64,000 nt of DNA from Bacteroidota bacterium (GCA_022708025.1 JAKIZM010000001.1:92776-156775), one strand, 5' to 3'. Shown: positions 16,816-26,820, counted from the first letter of the stretch. The notes: generated from the sequence alone by a model not told the origin. Program-made: numbers and translations.

Positions 16816-18060
16816 TTGAGAGTTAATTTTAGCATATCGTGTATAATTTTTTTTCTGCTGGCAATTCAAATAAAGACTTATGCTGATAAAATAATTGTAG
16901 ATAAAAACACCGCTATTAATTCAATCTCCAAAGCAATTGAAATTGCAAATCCCTACGACGAAGTAATTATTAAATCAGGTCATTACAAAGAAGGCAATAT
17001 TATTATCACTAAGCCATTAAAATTTATTGGTGAAAACAATCCGGTTATTGATGGCGAAAATCAGAATGAAATATTTACTGTTCATGCAGATGACGTTTCA
17101 ATTTCCGGGATTACATTTAAAAATGCCGGAGTAAGTTTTCTGAAGGAAAATGCAGCAGTTAGATTTGAAAACACAAAAAACGGAATCGTATCTGATTGCA
17201 AATTTTATGGAAACTTCTTTGGTGTTTATTTGGCAAAATCGAAAAACTGCAAGGTGCTTAATAACTATTTTGAAGCTTACGGTAAAAAGGAAACTTCGTC
17301 CGGTAATGGCATTCATTTATGGTATTGCCGCGACAGCGAAATATCCGGTAATAAAATAAAAGGTCATCGCGACGGTATTTATCTGGAATTTGTTAAGCAA
17401 ACAACCATCAGCAAAAATTATGGCTCTAATAATCTAAGATACGGTTTACACTTTATGTTTTCTGATAGCTGCAGATATTATACAAATCATTTTGAAAAAA
17501 ACAGCGCCGGTGTTGCAGTAATGTATTCGCGATATGTTGATATGGAAGGAAATATGTTTAATAATAATTGGGGTCCGGCATCGTATGGATTGCTGCTTAA
17601 AGATATTTCCAGAAGCAAAATTGAAAGAAATTATTTTATTGAGAATACAACAGGAATATTTATAGAAGGATGTGACGGATCTGAATTTTTAAATAACCAG
17701 TTTGAAAAAAACGGCTGGGCAATAAAACTAATGGCAAACTCGATGGAAAATATTTTCATCTCAAATAATTTTATTGCAAATACATTTGATCTTTCTACAA
17801 ACAGCAGACAGAATTTTAATAAGTTCAATGCAAATTACTGGAGCAAATATGATGGTTATGATCTGAATAAAGATGGTATCGGAGATGTTCCATACAGACC
17901 GGTTAAACTCTATTCAATTATGGCTCAGCAAAATGAACCATCATTGATTTTATTGAACAGTTTATTTATTGATTTATTAAATATAGCTGAAAGTGTTTTC
18001 CCTTCACTTACGCCTGAAACATTAGTTGATGAATCGCCTATGATGAGGAAATTAAATTGA
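16816..18060 (+). CDS. nosD: NosD periplasmic copper-processing protein
   Basis: Exported right-handed beta-helix protein of 414 residues that works with the NosFY transporter in building the CuZ centre. It starts at a TTG immediately after the nosL stop; this start is chosen because the signal peptide (residues 1-23) begins there and no ATG is available before it. Repeated strand patterns such as GVYLAKSKNCKV and GLHFMFSDSCRYY across residues 85-320 are the CASH/beta-helix coils, and YWSKYDGYDLNKDGIGDVPYRP is close to the family's conserved end. The TTG start and lack of a clear ribosome site suggest translational coupling to nosL. Confidence 0.94.
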   Translation: MRVNFSISCIIFFLLAIQIKTYADKIIVDKNTAINSISKAIEIANPYDEVIIKSGHYKEGNIIITKPLKFIGENNPVIDGENQNEIFTVHADDVSISGITFKNAGVSFLKENAAVRFENTKNGIVSDCKFYGNFFGVYLAKSKNCKVLNNYFEAYGKKETSSGNGIHLWYCRDSEISGNKIKGHRDGIYLEFVKQTTISKNYGSNNLRYGLHFMFSDSCRYYTNHFEKNSAGVAVMYSRYVDMEGNMFNNNWGPASYGLLLKDISRSKIERNYFIENTTGIFIEGCDGSEFLNNQFEKNGWAIKLMANSMENIFISNNFIANTFDLSTNSRQNFNKFNANYWSKYDGYDLNKDGIGDVPYRPVKLYSIMAQQNEPSLILLNSLFIDLLNIAESVFPSLTPETLVDESPMMRKLN

Positions 18061-18773
18061 TTGAACTTAAAAACATAGAAAAGTCATTTGGCAAGTATCA
18101 GGTTTTAAAAGATATTTCATTAAATATTGAACCGGGTAAAATTACTGCAATAGTTGGTCCGAACGGATCGGGTAAAACAACAATTATAAAATCAATTCTT
18201 GGTTTGGTAAAACCTGATAAAGGCGAGATACTTATCAATAATAAATCTGTAATTAAAGAACATCTTTACAGAAAAGATATCGGATATATGCCTCAAGTTG
18301 CAAGCTTTCCTGATAATCTTACTGTTACTGAAGTTTTTAATATGATAAGTGATTTGAGAAAACAGTCTGTAAATGGAAATGCTAACTTAATTAATATACT
18401 TCAGCTTGAATCTGAAATGAATAAGAAAATTAAAACTCTTTCAGGCGGCAATAAACAAAAAGTTAGTGCTTGCATTGCTTTAATGTTTGATCCGAAAATA
18501 ATTATACTTGATGAGCCTACTGCAGGACTTGATCCTGTTGCATCGGCAAATCTTAAAAAGAAAATAATTGAACAAAGAGATGCAGGAAAAACTATAATTC
18601 TTACTTCTCATATTATGACTGAAATTGAAGAACTATCAGATAACATTCTTTTCCTGATTGAAGGGAAAATTGTTTTTGACGGAACACTTAAAAATCTTGT
18701 TGAGTTGAGCGGACAGGCAAAACTTGAAAACGCAATTGCAGCAATGATGGACAAGGATTTTAAATGGAACTGA
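18057..18773 (+). CDS. nosF: NosF ABC transporter ATPase
   Basis: Cytoplasmic ATPase of 238 residues that powers NosY in NosZ maturation. Walker A is GPNGSGKTT (about 34-42), the signature is LSGGNKQKVS, Walker B is IIILDEPTAGLD, and a switch histidine is in LTSHIM. It starts at TTG in a four-base TTGA overlap with the nosD stop and overlaps nosY by 10 bases, so translation of the three genes is coupled. Complete. Confidence 0.95.
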   Translation: MIELKNIEKSFGKYQVLKDISLNIEPGKITAIVGPNGSGKTTIIKSILGLVKPDKGEILINNKSVIKEHLYRKDIGYMPQVASFPDNLTVTEVFNMISDLRKQSVNGNANLINILQLESEMNKKIKTLSGGNKQKVSACIALMFDPKIIILDEPTAGLDPVASANLKKKIIEQRDAGKTIILTSHIMTEIEELSDNILFLIEGKIVFDGTLKNLVELSGQAKLENAIAAMMDKDFKWN

Positions 18774-19552
18774 TTTTTAAAATTATAAAATTTGAGTTCA
18801 GTAATGCACTGAGAAGTAAATGGATATTATTTTACTTTTCATTCTTTTTAATTCTATCCTTTTTGATGTTCAATTTTGAAGATGAAACAGGAAAAGCAGT
18901 ATTAAGCTTGATGAACATTGTGTTGATAGTTATTCCGTTAGTAAGTATTATTTTCGGAACAATGTATGTTTATAATTCAAATGATTATATACAAATGGTT
19001 CTCTGTCAACCTCTCGACAGAAAATCTCTATACTTTGGTTTATATCTTGGGAATGCTATTCCATTAGCATTAAGTTTTGTTGTTGGGATACTTGCCGGAT
19101 TTATATTTACAGGTGCAAATACTGAAGGAATTGCTCCGATTTTAATTCTTACTATAAATGGTTTTGCCCTTACACTTATATTTACTTCAATTGCATTTTT
19201 AACCGCGATAAAATTTTCCTATAAAGCAAAAGGTTTAGGTGCTTCGATTCTTATTTGGTTAATGCTGGCAGTAATTTATGATGGCTTGATTTTATTTGTA
19301 ACATACTTCTTCAGAGATTATCCTATTGAAAATATTATTCTCGGAATCAGTTTAATAAATCCGATTGATCTTGCAAGAATATTTTTCATACTTGATTTTA
19401 ACATCTCAGCTTTAATGGGATATACAGGTGCACTGTTCAATAAGTTTTTCGGAACTTCACTCGGTGTTTTGGTTTCATCAGGTTTGTTGATTCTGTGGTT
19501 TGTCATTCCATTTCTTTTCGGATTACGAAGTTTTAATAAAAAAGATTTTTAA
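18764..19552 (+). CDS. nosY: NosY ABC transporter permease
   Basis: Membrane partner of NosF, 262 residues with about six hydrophobic segments starting at residues 20, 45, 95, 125, 165 and 238. The N-terminal IIKFEFSNALRSKWIL is the amphipathic helix typical of ABC-2-type permeases. It is thought to move a sulfur species or other component needed for CuZ assembly, with NosD on the outside. It overlaps nosF and is followed after 12 bases by the Rrf2 gene. Confidence 0.92.
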   Translation: MELIFKIIKFEFSNALRSKWILFYFSFFLILSFLMFNFEDETGKAVLSLMNIVLIVIPLVSIIFGTMYVYNSNDYIQMVLCQPLDRKSLYFGLYLGNAIPLALSFVVGILAGFIFTGANTEGIAPILILTINGFALTLIFTSIAFLTAIKFSYKAKGLGASILIWLMLAVIYDGLILFVTYFFRDYPIENIILGISLINPIDLARIFFILDFNISALMGYTGALFNKFFGTSLGVLVSSGLLILWFVIPFLFGLRSFNKKDF

Positions 19553-19564
19553 ACGAGTTATTTT

Positions 19565-19984
19565 ATGGCATCATTCTTCTCAAAAAGATGTGAGTATGGG
19601 CTGCAGGCTGTAATTTATTTAGCCTCAAAGGAGAATAATGCATTATGCTCTGCAAAAGAAATTTCAGAAGAACTGAGCATTCCAAAAGAATTCATTTCAA
19701 AAATATTACAGGACTTAACTGAAAAAGGGATAATCTTTTCGCGAAAGGGAAGAGATGGCGGTTTTAAACTTGCAGTCAATGCAAATGAAATAAAGCTTAT
19801 TGATGTAGTTGAAGCAGTTGATGGACTTGATATTTTTAATAGCTGCATTCTGGGATTTCATAATTGTAAGAAGTACAAAAAATGTTTTCTTAAAGATGAA
19901 TGGCGCGATATATTAAATCAAACTTACCTGATGCTTAGTAAAGAGACTGTAAGTAATTTTAAAGAAAAGATACTGCATACATAA
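19565..19984 (+). CDS. Rrf2-family transcription factor, last gene of the nos cluster
   Basis: DNA-binding regulator of 139 residues. A winged-helix N terminus (KRCEYGLQAVIYLA, then ISEELSIPKEFISKILQDL as the recognition helix) is followed by RKGRDGGFKLA. Three cysteines (94, 101, 107) are spaced as in Fe-S-sensing members such as NsrR or IscR. An iron-sulfur cluster there would let it sense NO, oxygen or cluster status. It ends the nos operon, 12 bases after nosY. A paralogue at 42279 has the same cysteines at the same residue numbers. Target sites are not proven. Confidence 0.9.
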   Translation: MASFFSKRCEYGLQAVIYLASKENNALCSAKEISEELSIPKEFISKILQDLTEKGIIFSRKGRDGGFKLAVNANEIKLIDVVEAVDGLDIFNSCILGFHNCKKYKKCFLKDEWRDILNQTYLMLSKETVSNFKEKILHT

Positions 19985-20206
19985 CCTCACAAATACAATA
20001 AAGTATTAATCTTTACAATCACGTTTCAGCACTACTGTTGATTTAAAAAACTAAAGTATGGTTAAACATAAAAGTATAATAGAACCTCGTCACCCCCACT
20101 TTTAGCAACGTCTGACCAGCTTTGCCGCTGTGGCGGATTTTTACCGGCAAACTTCAATCGAAGAGCGAACTTTTTAATCACCGAAAATGTTCAATCGAAG
20201 CCGTTT

Positions 20207-20238
20207 ACCCGCCATTGCAGCAAACCCTTGTTATAGGC
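20207..20238 (-). repeat. Cassette-boundary-like repeat, copy A
   Basis: Read on the minus strand it begins GCCTATAACAAGGGTTTGC and continues through GCAATGGCGGGT. It aligns with copies at 21347 and 21454. It is GC-richer than its surroundings and starts two bases after the stop of the minus-strand gene at 20241. The bases before it (20090-20206) are of similar composition and may belong to the same element. Confidence 0.55.
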
Positions 20239-20240
20239 AG

Positions 20241-20855
20241 TTATTTATTTCCGTAATCATTAATAATTTTATTTACAACGTCTGTCGAGTATTTAATTAG
20301 TAAGATACTATCGTCATAAAGCTCCTTAAGTTCTTTAAAATTGATTACATCATCTTTATCTTCGACACCCTTGTTATCAAAATTCGGTGTAATTCCGTCA
20401 TTTTTTACTGGATAACGAAAAGCGTAAGACAACTCATCTAACTTGTGAATTTGCTTTTTTAAAGTAGTTAATTTAGAGTTTAAGTTATTGTATTGTTTAA
20501 CAATATTCTTATCTGCTTTAAATTTTTCGAAAATTGCTTTCATCTGAATATCAAACTCGCGATGTAAATCATCTATTCTATGAGCTGATTTTCCTTTATA
20601 TTCAATTTTTGCTTTTATCTCGGATACTTTTTCTAATTCTATTAGGTTCATTTTGTATCCAAGTTCCAATGTGTGCCTTATTAAAAAAGCAAGCGGTAAT
20701 GATATAACTGTTATTTCGCCACCTGTTATTGATTTAAATAACATATCTACAGAGTATTGATATTCACCGAAATATCTCCACCATTCAGATTTATACGTAA
20801 GCTTTTGGTCGTAGTTAAGTTCTATGCTGTTTATTAAATTCACTAGTCCTGTCAA
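20241..20855 (-). CDS. Unknown helical protein, possibly HEPN-like
   Basis: Protein of 204 residues, cytoplasmic, almost all helical by composition. The segment AFLIRHTLELGYKMN followed by SAHRIDDLHREF resembles the arginine/histidine-bearing helices of HEPN-type proteins, but the match is too weak to assign. The second half has a coiled-coil-like stretch (residues 105-140, LTTLKKQIHKLDELS). It is in a cassette-like insert between the nos and nar operons, 16 bases downstream of a lipoprotein gene on the same strand, and has no visible link to nitrogen metabolism. Confidence 0.65.
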   Translation of the reverse strand: MTGLVNLINSIELNYDQKLTYKSEWWRYFGEYQYSVDMLFKSITGGEITVISLPLAFLIRHTLELGYKMNLIELEKVSEIKAKIEYKGKSAHRIDDLHREFDIQMKAIFEKFKADKNIVKQYNNLNSKLTTLKKQIHKLDELSYAFRYPVKNDGITPNFDNKGVEDKDDVINFKELKELYDDSILLIKYSTDVVNKIINDYGNK

Positions 20856-20871
20856 GTATTAGTTCATTGAT

Positions 20872-21243
20872 TTATTTTCCAAGTCCGTATTTATCAACTT
20901 CGGATTGTCCCCAAATGTTGTCTTTAACTCTGTAAACAGTTTCGCAGTCTGTTAACTGTTCGCATATTGCATCTACTTGCCCCCAAGCGTAATTGCAAGT
21001 TCCGATTTGTTTTCCGTCTTTATCGTAAACAATGCTACCAGCGTCATAAGCATTTAGTTCCGCACAATAAACTGTCTGTCCATTGTATTTACATTCATCA
21101 ATTGAACCATTTTTGTATGTCTTATAAAGTTTTTTTAACGTGCTTGCATTTTCAAAGTCGTCTTTTTTACAACTTGTCATACCAAGTGTCAACATTGTTG
21201 TCAAGGTCAAAATGAATAGATGTTTGATGTTTATACTTTTCAT
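20872..21243 (-). CDS. Small cysteine-rich lipoprotein
   Basis: Protein of 123 residues with a lipoprotein signal ending MTSC (Cys25), so it is exported and lipidated. The mature part has five further cysteines (in DECKYNG, VYCAEL, IGTCNYAWG, DAICEQL and DCETVY) and a conserved-looking end, RVKDNIWGQ and VDKYGLGK. Similar small lipoproteins of unknown role occur in Bacteroidota. It is the first gene of the two-gene minus-strand unit in the cassette-like insert. Confidence 0.7.
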   Translation of the reverse strand: MKSINIKHLFILTLTTMLTLGMTSCKKDDFENASTLKKLYKTYKNGSIDECKYNGQTVYCAELNAYDAGSIVYDKDGKQIGTCNYAWGQVDAICEQLTDCETVYRVKDNIWGQSEVDKYGLGK

Positions 21244-21346
21244 CGTCTTGTTGTTTTAAATGTTATTTAAATTTCTATTGAAGTAAATTTTATTTATCGT
21301 CACTCGTCTTTGTCGTGTGTAGCTTATTTCGGTCTATTCTAAAATA

Positions 21347-21382
21347 GCCTATATCGGTTTGCGGCTTTGCGTTCGGGCGGGA
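21347..21382 (+). repeat. Cassette-boundary-like repeat, copy B
   Basis: Begins GCCTATATCGGTTTGCGGC and ends TTCGGGCGGGA. It is opposite in orientation to copies A and C, so copies A and B bracket the two minus-strand genes as an inverted pair. Confidence 0.5.
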
Positions 21383-21422
21383 CTTTTGAAAACGAATTTA
21401 TAAACTTAAAACAGAATTTTAT

Positions 21423-21707
21423 ATGGAACAAAAAACATCATTAAATCACCAAACCCCGCCTGCGGCAAAACCGCTGTTAGCGGCTGGCGTGGTGTCGGAA
21501 ATTGCCGACAAATACGAAGAACAAGTTCGGCTTGAGAAAATTGATCAGAAAGATAAAAGACAAAAGATTAAAGAACTTGAACAACTAATTAGTAATTCAA
21601 TGAACAAGCCTATTTACAAAATGCTTTACAAGCCTGAATATGGTGATTATAGGCAATTTGTCGAGGATGTTGCAGCGGAGTTGAGGCGAAGGAACGCTTG
21701 CTGCTAA
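21423..21707 (+). CDS. Small ORF whose 5' end is made of repeat sequence
   Basis: An open frame of 94 codons. Residues 11-23 (TPPAAKPLLAAGV) are encoded by repeat copy C, so the N terminus looks accidental or acquired. The rest is charged and helical (DQKDKRQKIKELEQLIS, then YGDYRQFVEDVAAELRR). It has no recognisable family. It sits at the edge of the cassette-like insert with no clear ribosome site, so expression is uncertain. Confidence 0.4.
   Translation: MEQKTSLNHQTPPAAKPLLAAGVVSEIADKYEEQVRLEKIDQKDKRQKIKELEQLISNSMNKPIYKMLYKPEYGDYRQFVEDVAAELRRRNACC
21454..21484 (-). repeat. Cassette-boundary-like repeat, copy C
   Basis: On the minus strand it begins GCCGCTAACAGCGGTTTTGC and ends AGGCGGGG. 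It lies inside the small ORF at 21423. A further GCTAAC at 21703-21708, at that ORF's stop codon, may be a worn fourth copy. Confidence 0.5.
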
Positions 21708-22079
21708 CTCACTATTTCCCGCATTACATTTAACCATCTGATTTAGCTTGATATACGCAATAGCTGTCATTTATTTAAACCTAAAATAGCAAAAACAATT
21801 TTTCTTCTCAAACTATAATTCACCTTTACTGTAGTGTTATTATTTCATTTTGTTTTATAATATCAGATCAAAATTACTTTTCTTAAACAATTTATAGTGG
21901 AAATTATTTTATTGATAATGTTAACTAATTAAAAATAAATTTTGCGGGTTTTTTTATTGCAATTTAAGTTTATAATAATTATCTATGCCCAACCCAAGAT
22001 TGATTTTTTGACTTAAGTCAAATTTGTAGTCCGTTAATTATTAAAAATTTATTATTCATTCCTATTTGGAAGGTAAAAG
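21708..22079. other. Promoter region of the nar operon
   Basis: AT-rich spacer between the cassette-like insert and the nar operon. It holds the third FNR-like box (22008-22021), an ATCAGAT stretch near 21862, and the ribosome site GGAAGG just before 22080. No other feature is seen. Confidence 0.6.
22008..22021. promoter_or_regulatory. FNR/CRP-like operator, copy 3 (TTGACTTAAGTCAA), upstream of nar
   Basis: A perfect 14-base palindrome, the fullest form of the site, 58 bases before the first codon of the nar operon. Unlike copies 1 and 2 it has no GGATAT element 32 bases on; the corresponding bases are TTAAAAATTT. An FNR- or DNR-type activator responding to low oxygen or nitrogen oxides is the natural candidate; its gene is not in the window. 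Confidence 0.78.
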
Positions 22080-22964
22080 ATGCTTGATACTTCTTTTAGA
22101 AACTACAAAGAAAAATTACTCACCTTTATAATTTCATTAATTCTAATATTCAGCCTGTCATCATTTGTGTATTCACAATCGCCGGGTGAGACGACTTTCA
22201 TAGGCATTTGTCAGGCTTGTCATACAATAGGCAAAGGAAAATTGGTCGGTCCTGATTTAATAAATATTCAGGATTTAAGACCGGAGAGCTGGCTGATAAA
22301 ATTTATAAAATCATCACAAAGTATGGTTAACAGCGGTGACTCTGATGCGGTAGCAATTTTCAATGAATATAATAAAACAATAATGCCGGATCAGAACTTA
22401 TCTGATGCAGAGATAAAAGATGTTTTGAGTTATATAAAACAACAATCAACAGGCGTAGTTGTAACAGAAGCCCAGCCAATCGTTTTAAGTACAGGTTTAA
22501 CACTTGAAGAAGCCAAGAGCAATGAATTTAATATAGGTAGAAATTTATTTTCAGGAGATCAAGGATTAACTAATGGCGGACCGGCTTGTATTTCCTGTCA
22601 TAATGTTGTAAATGACGAAGTAATGAGCGGCGGACTTTTAGCACTTGATTTAACACAGGCAGTTACTCGTCTTGGTGTAAATGGAGTTCATTCTATTATT
22701 GCAACTCCACCATTTCCTGTTATGAAAGCTGCTTATATAAATCATCAGATTACACAAGATGAAGCATTTTATCTTACAGCATTTTTAAAGAATGCTGATT
22801 TTGTAGCTTCATTGCAAGAACCTGCTACACCTCAAGAACGGTTTTTATATGCAGGAATTATAGGCGGAGTAATTCTTTTCGGTATATACGGTGGTATCTG
22901 GTGGAACCGGAAAAGAAAAAGTGTTAATGATTCAATATTTAAAAGACAGTTAAAATCAATTTAA
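22080..22964 (+). CDS. Membrane-anchored dihaem cytochrome c of the nar operon
   Basis: Protein of 294 residues with a signal peptide (about 1-33), a first cytochrome domain with haem motif CQACH (44-48) and a methionine in TIMPDQNL, a second with CISCH (170-174) and PPFPVM, and a C-terminal membrane helix (about 253-272) ending in a basic tail. It therefore faces the periplasm. It is the first gene of the nitrate reductase operon, 27 bases before narG. Thermus nar operons also carry a dihaem cytochrome (NarC) linking NarI to other carriers; a comparable role is likely here, but sequence identity with NarC is not established. Confidence 0.88.
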   Translation: MLDTSFRNYKEKLLTFIISLILIFSLSSFVYSQSPGETTFIGICQACHTIGKGKLVGPDLINIQDLRPESWLIKFIKSSQSMVNSGDSDAVAIFNEYNKTIMPDQNLSDAEIKDVLSYIKQQSTGVVVTEAQPIVLSTGLTLEEAKSNEFNIGRNLFSGDQGLTNGGPACISCHNVVNDEVMSGGLLALDLTQAVTRLGVNGVHSIIATPPFPVMKAAYINHQITQDEAFYLTAFLKNADFVASLQEPATPQERFLYAGIIGGVILFGIYGGIWWNRKRKSVNDSIFKRQLKSI

Positions 22965-22991
22965 AATTTATCTAACAGTGAGAAGTTTTCT

Positions 22992-25900
22992 ATGAGTTGG
23001 ATTAAGGATTTAATATCACCTCAAACCCGTCAGTGGGAAGAGTTTTACAGAAACCGTTTTCAGCATGATCGTATCGTTAGGAGCACACACGGTGTAAATT
23101 GCACAGGCGGATGTTCCTGGCAGGTTCATGTTAAAGATGGAATAGTCGTTTGGGAAACACAGCAGATTGATTATCCGTTGCTTGAAGGTTCGCTGCCACC
23201 TTATGAACCACGCGGATGTCAGAGAGGTATTTCTTTTTCTTGGTATTTATACAGTCCGCTAAGAATAAAATATCCTCTTATCCGTGGCGCATTATTAGAT
23301 GCTTTCAGAGAAGAAAAATTAAAAACGGGAGACGCACTTACTGCCTGGGAAAATCTTCAGAACAATAAAGAGAAGAGAAAAGCTTATCAGACAGCTCGAG
23401 GCAAAGGCGGATTCAGAAGAGCTTCTTGGGATGAAGTGCTTGAAGTGATTGCTGCTGCTAATATTTATACTGCAAAAAAATATGGACCTGATAGAGTTAT
23501 AGGATTTTCACCGATTCCGGCAATGTCAATGTTAAGTTATGCAGCCGGAAGCAGATTTCTTCAGTTGTTCGGTGGTGTAAATCTTAGTTTTTATGATTGG
23601 TATTGTGATCTTCCGAATGCTTTTCCTGAAATATGGGGAGAGCAAACCGATGTTTGTGAAAGTGCCGATTGGTATAATTCCAAAATGATTGCTGTAATGG
23701 GTGCAAACCTTAATATGACAAGAACACCCGATGTTCACTTCTTTGCTGAAAGCAGACATAACGGAACTAAAACTATTGTATTCTCACCGGACTTCAGTCA
23801 GGTAGCAAAATTTTCTGATCAGTGGTTTCCTCTTCATGCAGGAAGTGATGGTGCTTTCTGGATGGCAGTTACACATGTTGTTCTTAAAGAATATCATCAC
23901 GAAAAAAAATCACCATATTTTATTAACTATGTAAAAAAATATACCGACTCTCCGTTTCTTGTTGAACTTGAAGAAGATAAAGGAAAGTTTAAACCCGGTA
24001 AACTTCTTCGAGCAAACAGAGTATCTGAGTTTAAAGATATAACTAACGGAGACTGGAAATTTTTAAATCTTGATTCTACTACCGGAAAACTTGTAGTTCC
24101 AAAAGGAACAGTTGGTCATAGGTGGGATTCGAAACAAGGCAACTGGAATCTGAAATATGAAAATGAAACTGATAACAAAGCTTACGATCCTGTATTAAGC
24201 TTTGTTGATTCCAACGATAAAATCTTACAGGTAGAATTCGTTGAGTTTGGATTGGATAAAAAGCGACTGCGCGGAGTGCCTGTAAAATATATTGAAACGA
24301 ATGATGGAAAGAAAGTTCCTGTTACAACAGTTTATGATTTAATAATGGCTCAATATGGAGTTGACAGAGGATTAGGCGGAGATTATCCAAAGGATTATTC
24401 TGATAAAGATTCCTCCTATACACCAGCCTGGCAGGAAGTTTTTACAGGTGCTGATTCTAAATCAGTTTTAAGTTTTGCAAGAGAATGGGCTGAAACTGCA
24501 ATTAACACCGAAGGTAAATGTATGATTATCATCGGTGCAGGTGTTAATCATTGGTTCCATCAGAATCTGATTTATCGTGCCGGTGCAATGGCGTTGATGA
24601 TGTGCGGATGTGTTGGTAAAAATGGCGGCGGTTTAAATCATTATGTTGGTCAGGAAAAATTAGCTCCTACAGATTCCTGGGCAAATATTGCTTTTGCAAG
24701 GGATTGGGTTGATGCTGTAAGATTACAACAAACTCCTCTTTGGCATTACATTAATACCTGCCAATACAGATATGATGGTATTAATTCAAGATATAATGCT
24801 TCACCTGATAATGAGTTGGCAAACAAACATATGGCTGATATGATTTTCAAATCAGTGCGAATGGGATGGATGCCTTTTTATCCGCAGTTTAATAAAAACA
24901 CTCTTAAGCTTGCTGAAGAATATAATTCAACTGCACCGGATGAATTAAAGAAAATTGTTTTGGAAAAAATTAAGAATAAAGAAATTGAATTTTCCATTGC
25001 AAATCCGGATCAGGATACAAACTTCCCAAGAGTATGGTTTATCTGGCGGGGTAATGCAATTGCCGGAAGTATGAAAGGACACGAGTATGCATTGAATCAT
25101 TATCTTGGAACTCATACAAATATTATTGCAAAAGACAATGAAGAAAGACCGGAAGAAGTCAAATGGCACGATGTTGCACCTGTTGGTAAAATGGATTTAG
25201 TCGTTGATCTGAATTTCAGAATGGATTCATCTGCGCTTTATTCTGATATAGTTTTACCGGCAGCTTCGTGGTATGAAAAAGATGATTTAAACAGCACAGA
25301 TATGCATTCATTTATTCATCCGTTATCTGCGGCTGTGCCTCCTGTATGGGAAGCAAGATCAGATTGGGGAATTTTTAAAAGTATCGCATTTGCAACAAGT
25401 GAGATGGCGAAAAAGCATCTTAACAAACCACAGATAGATGTTGTTACAAGTCCTCTTTCACACGATTCACCTGATGAGATTACTCAGCCAACTATGAAGG
25501 ATTGGTATTTAGGCGAGTGTGATATTGTTCCGGGAAAAACCACACAGAAAATTTCTGTAATTGAAAGAGACTATACCAAACTATATGATAAATATATTAC
25601 GCTGGGACCCAATATAAAAACAAAAGGTTTGGGTGCCCACGGCAATCATTATAAATGTGATGACTTTTATGATGATATGATAAATTCTTATCATTTCCCG
25701 GTAGAAAAAATTGATGGTAAACTTTATCCATCAATAAAAGAAGATGCTGCTGCTGCAAATGCTGTATTGTATTTATCTTCTTTAACAAACGGTGAATTGA
25801 CTTACAGAGCTTATAAATATATGGAAGAGAAAACCGGTTTGACTCTTGCCGATCTTGCAGAAGGTAGTCGCGATGTAAGACTTACATTTAAAGATTTGCA

Positions 25901-26600
25901 GGCACAGCCAAGAAGATATAATACTTCACCTGTTTGGTCCGGTTTGATGAATAACGGAAGAGCTTATTCGGCTTATACATATAATGTTGAACGCCTTGTT
26001 CCGTGGAGAACATTAACCGGAAGACAGCACTTTTATATGGATCACGAAATGTACCTTGCTTTTGGTGAAAATCTGCCGACTTATAAACCGTCACCAAGAC
26101 ACGAAGCTTATGGCGATTTAAAAGAAACTTTGAAGAACGGTGAAGCTAAAGTATTGAACTGTTTAACACCGCATGGAAAATGGCATATACACTCAACATA
26201 TATGGATAATATAAGAATGTTAACTCTTTCAAGAGGTATGGAACCCTGCTGGCTTAATGAAGAAGATGCCAAAGAGCTTTCAATAAATGATAATGATTGG
26301 GTAGAAGTTTACAACGATCACGGAGTTTACAGCACAAGAGCTGTTGTTAGCACAAGAATACCAAAAGGAGTTTGTATAGTTTATCATACTGTTGAAAGAA
26401 CTATATCAATTCCTAAATCACAGGTGCGTGGAAATAAAAGAGCCGGTATGAATAACAGTATAACCAGAGTTCATCTGAAACCAAATTTACTCTCAGGTGG
26501 ATATGGTCAGTTTTCATATCACTTTAACTATTGGGGACCATCTGCACCAAACAGGGATACGCACGTTGTTGTTAAGAAAATGGATAAAGTGGTGTTTTGA
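22992..26600 (+). CDS. narG: Respiratory nitrate reductase alpha subunit
   Basis: Molybdenum subunit that reduces nitrate to nitrite. The 1202 residues are near the family length. The N terminus has no signal or twin-arginine motif, so the active site is cytoplasmic. The FS0 cluster ligands are His33, Cys37, Cys41 and Cys76 (HGVNCTGGC and PRGCQRG), with the normal H-x3-C-x3-C-x34-C spacing. The molybdenum ligand is Asp202 in FYDWYCDLP, equal to Asp222 of E. coli. It follows the dihaem cytochrome. Unusually, 220 bases containing a dispersed repeat separate it from narH. Needs bis-MGD, for which mobA is at 37990. Confidence 0.97.
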   Translation: MSWIKDLISPQTRQWEEFYRNRFQHDRIVRSTHGVNCTGGCSWQVHVKDGIVVWETQQIDYPLLEGSLPPYEPRGCQRGISFSWYLYSPLRIKYPLIRGALLDAFREEKLKTGDALTAWENLQNNKEKRKAYQTARGKGGFRRASWDEVLEVIAAANIYTAKKYGPDRVIGFSPIPAMSMLSYAAGSRFLQLFGGVNLSFYDWYCDLPNAFPEIWGEQTDVCESADWYNSKMIAVMGANLNMTRTPDVHFFAESRHNGTKTIVFSPDFSQVAKFSDQWFPLHAGSDGAFWMAVTHVVLKEYHHEKKSPYFINYVKKYTDSPFLVELEEDKGKFKPGKLLRANRVSEFKDITNGDWKFLNLDSTTGKLVVPKGTVGHRWDSKQGNWNLKYENETDNKAYDPVLSFVDSNDKILQVEFVEFGLDKKRLRGVPVKYIETNDGKKVPVTTVYDLIMAQYGVDRGLGGDYPKDYSDKDSSYTPAWQEVFTGADSKSVLSFAREWAETAINTEGKCMIIIGAGVNHWFHQNLIYRAGAMALMMCGCVGKNGGGLNHYVGQEKLAPTDSWANIAFARDWVDAVRLQQTPLWHYINTCQYRYDGINSRYNASPDNELANKHMADMIFKSVRMGWMPFYPQFNKNTLKLAEEYNSTAPDELKKIVLEKIKNKEIEFSIANPDQDTNFPRVWFIWRGNAIAGSMKGHEYALNHYLGTHTNIIAKDNEERPEEVKWHDVAPVGKMDLVVDLNFRMDSSALYSDIVLPAASWYEKDDLNSTDMHSFIHPLSAAVPPVWEARSDWGIFKSIAFATSEMAKKHLNKPQIDVVTSPLSHDSPDEITQPTMKDWYLGECDIVPGKTTQKISVIERDYTKLYDKYITLGPNIKTKGLGAHGNHYKCDDFYDDMINSYHFPVEKIDGKLYPSIKEDAAAANAVLYLSSLTNGELTYRAYKYMEEKTGLTLADLAEGSRDVRLTFKDLQAQPRRYNTSPVWSGLMNNGRAYSAYTYNVERLVPWRTLTGRQHFYMDHEMYLAFGENLPTYKPSPRHEAYGDLKETLKNGEAKVLNCLTPHGKWHIHSTYMDNIRMLTLSRGMEPCWLNEEDAKELSINDNDWVEVYNDHGVYSTRAVVSTRIPKGVCIVYHTVERTISIPKSQVRGNKRAGMNNSITRVHLKPNLLSGGYGQFSYHFNYWGPSAPNRDTHVVVKKMDKVVF

Positions 26601-26607
26601 TTAATTT

Positions 26608-26694
26608 GTCAGTCTGAGCTGCTTGCCCCGCTGTGCGGTGGTCGAAGATGGTATTTTAGTAATACATTTACCCTTCGACTTCACTCAGTGTGAC
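26608..26694. repeat. Dispersed palindromic repeat between narG and narH
   Basis: Inverted-repeat unit running from GTCAGTCTGAGC to CTCAGTGTGAC, with inner GTCGAAG / CTTCGAC arms. Related pieces occur at 48396 and in part at 46320. It explains why narG and narH are 220 bases apart when these genes normally nearly touch. Confidence 0.7.
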
Positions 26695-26820
26695 GGAAAA
26701 AAATATTTTGCGACAGAATTGAAATCAGACTATTGAAAAAAGAAAAAAATATTTGAGCTTGGTGAATAATTAGAATTAAACAGAAAACAATTTTCAACAA
26801 TAAATAATAATTAAAAAGCT

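Noticed and set aside
22992..23120. Possible twin-arginine signal on NarG (outward-facing nitrate reductase)
   Set aside because: No RR pair or hydrophobic segment precedes the FS0 cluster; NarG should be cytoplasmic.
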